NCBI GenBank assembly: GCA_037834085.1
Contig: JBBMKC010251446.1
Location: 1 to 20,512, forward strand
Source of the DNA: Bipalium vagum
Taxonomy: Eukaryota > Platyhelminthes > Tricladida > Geoplanidae
Direction of reading: 5' to 3'
Length of the DNA: 20,512 nt
Below are positions 16,500 through 20,512 of the stretch, piece after piece; the first letter of the stretch is position 1; each line of letters starts with the position of its first letter. The translations under genes were made by a program, and so were the position numbers. The notes below the pieces were generated by a model, which had not been told where the DNA came from, did not search any database, and saw only the letters and a list, made by a program, of their open reading frames with translations.

Positions 16500-17478
16500 A
16501 TGAAGACTGATGATCAAAAAAACGAAGTTTTATTTTTACGAGAAGAAGGATGGGCTTATTCAAAAATTTTGAAGAAAGCAAAATTATCCAAAAATTGTGT
16601 TAGGGGTATATGCCGAAAACGAGCAGTAAAGAAGCAAATGAAAAGAGGAACGAAGCCTAAAATAAATGCAGCCATTAAGTTAAGAATTAAGAGGCAAATA
16701 TACAATTTGAAGAACAATGGTGAAAAGGTAAATTGTAAAAAATTGATTAATACCTGTGAAATTCAAGCTTCACAATTCACCATTGCACGTTACCTTATGA
16801 AACAAAACATGAAATACAAGAAAACAAGAAAAAGTTTACCACTTAAACCATTGGACAAGGCTAAACTGTGTGATTTAGCGAAGAAGTGGTTGGCAGAAAA
16901 TCACCTATGGAAGCGAATCATTTTTTCAGACGAAAAGTGGTTCTCCCTTGATGGGCCAAATGACTGGAGAAGTTACATAAAAAAATCAGAAATCAGTTTT
17001 CGTCCTTGGGATCAGAAGAAAGGTGGTGGAATTATGGTATGGGGCATGGTTCTCCCAAATGGTCTGTTATCTTTTAGAATATTAAATAGAGACTAAAAAG
17101 TCAGTATTACATAGATTTACTTTGCCAAACTATTGTACCAATTTCTAAATTGAATTATGGGGACAACCTCTGGTTCCAACAGGACAATTCCAGAATCCAT
17201 ACGGCAAGGATCGTTCAAAAATGGATGGATATTGCCAACTTCCAAGTATTACCATGGCCTCCTCGATCTCCAGGCTTGAATATAATGGAAAATGTTTGGA
17301 AGATGACATCTATGACAGGTCACCAATTATGTCTGTAGAAGATTTAACGGAAGGAATATGGAAAGCCTTTCACTTGATCAATAGGACCAAACGAGGAGTT
17401 ATTAAAGATCTTTATGATACTTTTAGAGGATGTTTAGTGAAAGTAATTGTAAAAAATGGTGATCAAATAAATAATTAA
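16500..17478 (+). CDS. Tc1-like transposase, disrupted by two frameshifts
   Basis: Starts at ATG 16500 with MKTDDQKNEVLFLREEGWAY. It has a helix-turn-helix (YSKILKKAKLSKNCVRGICR), a basic linker (KKQMKRGTKPKINA) and a second HTH (KLINTCEIQASQFTIARYLM). The first catalytic motif is RIIFSDEKWFSLDGPNDW (Asp at about residue 144). The frame stops at 17094-17096, and the homologous sequence continues in another frame (LKSQYYIDLLCQTIVPISKL). The second catalytic motif is NLWFQQDNSRIHTARIVQKW and the third is PPRSPGLNIMENVWKM, where Gly replaces the usual Asp of SPDLN but the catalytic Glu is kept. A second frame change near 17300 leads to SVEDLTEGIWKAFHLINRTK and DLYDTFRGCLVKVI, ending at 17476-17478. 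DD34E-type cut-and-paste transposase; this copy cannot make full-length protein. Confidence 0.9.
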
Positions 17479-17497
17479 TTGTGTGTTGCTTTTTGTC

Positions 17498-17524
17498 AAG
17501 GGGTGGCCAATAATTATGCACATA
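17498..17524 (-). repeat. Internal copy of the Tc1 end motif
   Basis: GGGGTGGCCAATAATTATGC shares GGTGGCCAATAA with the right end 163 bases further on, in the same direction. It lies 20 bases after the transposase stop. Confidence 0.7.
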
Positions 17525-17663
17525 TGAAAAATAAAATTTTGTAAACATCAAATATAAAAGTTCAAAACTATAATTTAAAAGCGCGGAAAACAACTTTTAA
17601 CATTTTTCGATAAAAATACTTAACAGAAAAGTTGTTTAAAATGATTAAAATCGCCTTTTTCAA

Positions 17664-17680
17664 GGTGGCCAATAAATTTG
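17664..17680 (-). repeat. Right terminal inverted repeat core of the Tc1 element
   Basis: GGTGGCCAATAAATTTG on the plus strand, the exact reverse complement of 16412-16428. Confidence 0.9.
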
Positions 17681-17702
17681 CTTATCAGTATATAATAATA
17701 AC

Positions 17703-17742
<40 letters not shown>
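17703..17742. repeat. (ATA)n microsatellite right of the Tc1 element
   Basis: Forty bases of uninterrupted ATA repeats, starting 13 bases after the TA flank of the transposon. Confidence 0.95.
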
Positions 17743-17744
<2 letters not shown>

Positions 17745-18049
17745 TGATTTTCTTATCTTTGGTGGTCTAATCTTGACAAAATCGAATGTCTAATTGCCAA
17801 GATTTGATCAGGGACCACAATTAGAGACCGATTAAACAATACGTGCCCAAAAAGAAAATTGACATTCCAAATTAAGAATAGTCGTTTAATCAGTTTAAAA
17901 GACACTGGAATCCTTAATCGACTGCTACAAAAATTTACTAGTTTATATTATAAGAAAAGAGTTGTGATTTTGTGTTTGTACGTCAGTAGAATCAATTTAT
18001 TTATTTGTCGGAAGAAAATTGCTGATAAATATTTTTTGTTATATCTATT
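17743..18049. other. Unassigned sequence between Tc1 and the gypsy-like fossil
   Basis: A plus frame reading NNTCPKRKLTFQIKNSRLIS and LKDTGILNRLLQKF is reminiscent of the ligand-binding end of ionotropic receptors, but the usual spacing is missing, so I do not call it. Confidence 0.3.
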
Positions 18050-19720
18050 TTATATATGGCAGATGCCAACGGTGAGTCCTGTGCTGTCATAGAGTTTATT
18101 TATTGATTGTTCCTAGTATCACTCCTGGTCATACTTTATATTGATTCCCGCTTTTAATATTCTTTTTGTAGTCTCTCCTGCAATATGATTTTATAATTCT
18201 CTTTCACTACATATTGCGAAAAAGTCTTCATGTATTCTAAATCAATTGACATATTGTCATTTTAAGTACATTAAATGGAGCAGTGTTTCCTTTATTATTG
18301 GATGAATTCCATTCCGATGCACAGTCATAATAATATATATACATCTCAGTCTACCTGCTGCTTATCGTATAGATCGATAACATTTTTTGTAGTTGTTTCA
18401 TGAAATCCTTTCACTATTCCATCCGTTTGCGGCACATACGGTGTTTATATTGAGTTTTAAAGTCGCCAATAACTCTCATATTTCTTTGATTAACTCGTTC
18501 ATAAAATTCGTTGCTCTACCTGTTAACAATTTTGCGGTGCTCCATACTTAAAAAAATTTCCCCTACAACGATTTTACTTATTGTTACGGCTTTTTGATTC
18601 TTCATATGCTACTGATCATTTGGTGAAATATTCACAAACCACAATGATAAAAGGGATTTTCTGTTAGCGTTTCTGACAATAGAAGCAAGATATTTATTAC
18701 TACCATTTCCATTAGTGTCAAAATTGTTCTATTGGATTTAAGAGAAACTTTTGTTCTTGGTCCGATTCCTATTCTTGTTAAACAAATTTCTCAAGACTGG
18801 TAAATTCCTGTTATCCTGCTACATTTTCGACCAGAAATACTTCCTTGAAATCCTATAGATTTTTATCACTGACAAGTATCTTCCCGACTCTCCATCATGA
18901 TACTACACCATAATTTGATCCATGTCTTTGGTTGATAGTTTGTAACACAGCTCGTTGTCCTCCATTTAATAATACAAAATTATCTTCTTTAAGCCCAATT
19001 ATACTCCAATTTCCTCTAAATATTTTTTATCCTTCCGAAATGTCTCCTCTCATGTCTCCTTTAATTAATTCGATATAGTTCTCAATATAAGAAACTTGAA
19101 ATTGACATAACCAATACTGCAACATCAAGATTGTACTTCTCATTCACATCATACTATCCGTTGTTATCATTATTACACTTATTACTCTACTTAATAATCA
19201 GAAAATATTATTCAATTTTGATTTAATCTCGAACTATTATCTGACTTGCTATCAAACTTTTTATATTTATATCTCTCTCAGTAATTGCAGGTTTGCAACG
19301 CTGGCAAAACAAACAGAAACAAATAATTTATAGAATTTATGTTAATCAACACAAACAGTAAACTTTAGTCGGTTCTAATTTTTTCTTCAGTCTAGTTTCA
19401 ATTTCGCTTTGATTTTTTAGTTCAATACAATTTCGTCTAAATTCCGCTTCTTGTCAACTCGTTTCAATTCAAATTCTACTTTCGTTCCTAATATATTTTT
19501 TTCAACTCAACTTCTTTTCAATTTCTAACTACTTAATTTTCACTTAGCTCTACCCAAATATTGTTTTTTCACTCTTGATTCTAACTTTTTCTACTGAATG
19601 TAGAAACTCTGTTATTCCATTAAATAGACGTTTTAGAACTTCTCTACCAGCTAATCGCTGCTGCAATTCAGGAATATCCTCACTCTTTCTCATTTTCCAT
19701 TTACTAATGCAGTATCGGGA
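18050..19720 (-). mobile_element. Ty3/gypsy-like LTR retrotransposon fossil
   Basis: Minus-strand remains of the retroviral-kin family Ty3/gypsy. Recognisable parts are a coiled, charged gag-like stretch (about 19720-19300), then the integrase zinc-binding region (about 18930-18810) and integrase core with the family's PQTDGI motif (about 18720-18050). Protease, reverse transcriptase and RNase H are not seen, so a large middle part is gone. No long terminal repeats were identified. The copy is old and heavily broken, with well over ten breaks. Family call rests mainly on the integrase. Confidence 0.72.
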
Positions 19721-20000
19721 GAAATCAAACGCATTTGACTAAGTTAAATAATTAATTTAAATCTCTTGTCACAATCTATTTCGATTTTCATTCAGTCATC
19801 TGAATATGGACTCTTAAAAGCTCTTAATTCGATCAATTTTTATTTTTCATTAGTATTAACAATTTCGAAAATTTTTTTATTAGTTACTTATATTTTGATT
19901 ATTATTACTATTGTTGAGGCTCAACTCCTATCTATTAACCTTTTGTAAATATAATTTTTGGCAAAAAAAATTAATTAACATACTGGTTAATTCAAAACCA
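19721..20000. other. AT-rich flank of the fossil, nothing identified
   Basis: A 60-codon plus frame at 19766-19948 is hydrophobic and Ile/Ser-rich and has no recognisable family. It may be chance. Confidence 0.35.
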
Positions 20001-20134
20001 TGTATTTTAATTATTAATTCAAATAAATAAAATAATTTTTAAAAAATAAATTAAAAATATTATTTTATGTATTTTAATTATTAATTCAAATAAATAAAAT
20101 AATTTTTAAAAAATAAATTAAAAATATTATTTTA
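20001..20134. repeat. Perfect tandem duplication of a 67-bp AT-rich unit
   Basis: The unit starting TGTATTTTAATTATTAATTC occurs at 20001-20067 and again at 20068-20134 without a single difference. The identity implies a recent duplication, or it could be an assembly artefact. Confidence 0.95.
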
Positions 20135-20512
20135 GGATGACAAGCTACTGATTTTTTAAGTTCCAGATCCTTGAAAATAGATTTTACTTCATCTCTACGA
20201 TGACAAAGTGCAAAGCCCATCATTAGGAATGATTTTTTATTTTAAAAAGTATTTTTAAGTTTCATCCATACTTTCTTGTAATGTATAATAGTTTCAGTTG
20301 TAGTCAATCATGATTTTTCATTTGAGAAGACTGTGGAGACTACGACCAAACAAGATTCCAAAAACACAATCAGCACCCAATTCGTGAACGTATCGATAAA
20401 CTTTTTGTGCTTATAACTTTGTGATTACCAACACTTTATACCTTTGTTTGTGATTATCAACAACACTTTCCAACTTTGTGATTTCATAAAAGTGCATGTA
20501 ACTTTATTTATT
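20135..20512. other. Unassigned right edge with a short coding-like minus frame and imperfect repeats
   Basis: On the minus strand from 20223 a frame reads MMGFALCHRRDEVKSIFKDL and then ELKKSVACHP, which looks coding-like but is not identified. At about 20420-20490 the segment GTGATTA(C/T)CAACA...CTTT recurs two to three times as an imperfect 25-30-base tandem repeat. Confidence 0.3.

Larger units (their letters stand above)
16406..17688 (+). mobile_element. Nearly complete Tc1-like DNA transposon
   Basis: 1283 bases bounded by TA on both sides (16404-16405 and 17689-17690), the target duplication expected for Tc1. Both ends share the inverted 17-mer CAAATTTATTGGCCACC (16412-16428; reverse complement at 17664-17680). 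Inside is one plus-strand transposase gene with all three catalytic motifs but two frameshifts, so this copy is inactive yet young compared with the other relics. A further copy of the end motif lies at 17498-17524 and a weaker one outside at 16251-16272, recalling the inverted/direct repeat ends of some Tc1 families. If the outer one is part of the element, it begins near 16250. Confidence 0.85.

Noticed and set aside
17859-18092. Plus-strand 77-codon frame as an ionotropic receptor fragment
   Set aside because: Only a short KNS...TGIL pattern matches and the spacing is about ten residues too short; part of it overlaps the gypsy-like fossil.
19766-19948. Plus-strand Ile/Ser-rich frame as a membrane protein
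   Set aside because: No ATG start or splice signals; composition fits translated AT-rich noise.
1-20512. tRNA, rRNA or CRISPR array
   Set aside because: No cloverleaf with B-box, rRNA core or regularly spaced repeats was noticed on reading both strands; a covariance search was not possible.

Overview
AT-rich animal DNA, most likely from an arthropod. The host gene has introns, several of them only 48-61 bases long. The rest is mostly decayed Tc1/mariner DNA transposons, a Penelope-like retroelement with a GIY-YIG endonuclease, a Ty3/gypsy-like fossil and (AAT)n microsatellites. The species cannot be fixed from the sequence. There are no rRNA genes, no CRISPR array and no tRNA that I recognise.

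The main gene runs on the minus strand from 14077 down to about 3050 or lower. It encodes a two-pore channel of the TPC2 (TPCN2) type. I assembled it from 18 exons, most joined by matching splice phases. It has an N-terminal segment, voltage-sensor and pore domain I (filter TAN), a cytosolic linker, and domain II with its pore (filter VNN). It is not a single open reading frame. The exons total about 640 codons up to the second pore. The last helix (IIS6) and the C-terminus are not convincingly found: one phase-compatible hydrophobic exon at 2827-2869 ends early, and a short frame with a polyadenylation signal lies at 2068-2163.

Large introns of this gene carry transposon remains: a mariner relic at 5575-6056 (minus), a second mariner-type relic at 7545-8046 (plus), and a short Tc1 derivative with long inverted ends at 10797-11593. 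All spare the exons.

The left edge (1-1330) holds an N-terminal Tc1 transposase frame running off the window, then a Penelope-like GIY-YIG domain followed by a hammerhead-ribozyme-like fold. Upstream of the channel gene, in divergent orientation, is a candidate small-protein gene (14367-14713, plus) with polyadenylation signals. An unidentified coding-like exon follows at 15757-16120 (plus). A nearly complete Tc1 element (16406-17688) with recognisable ends sits between AAT microsatellites. The right part (about 18050-19720, minus) is an old, heavily broken Ty3/gypsy-like fossil, followed by a perfect 67-bp tandem duplication and unassigned sequence.
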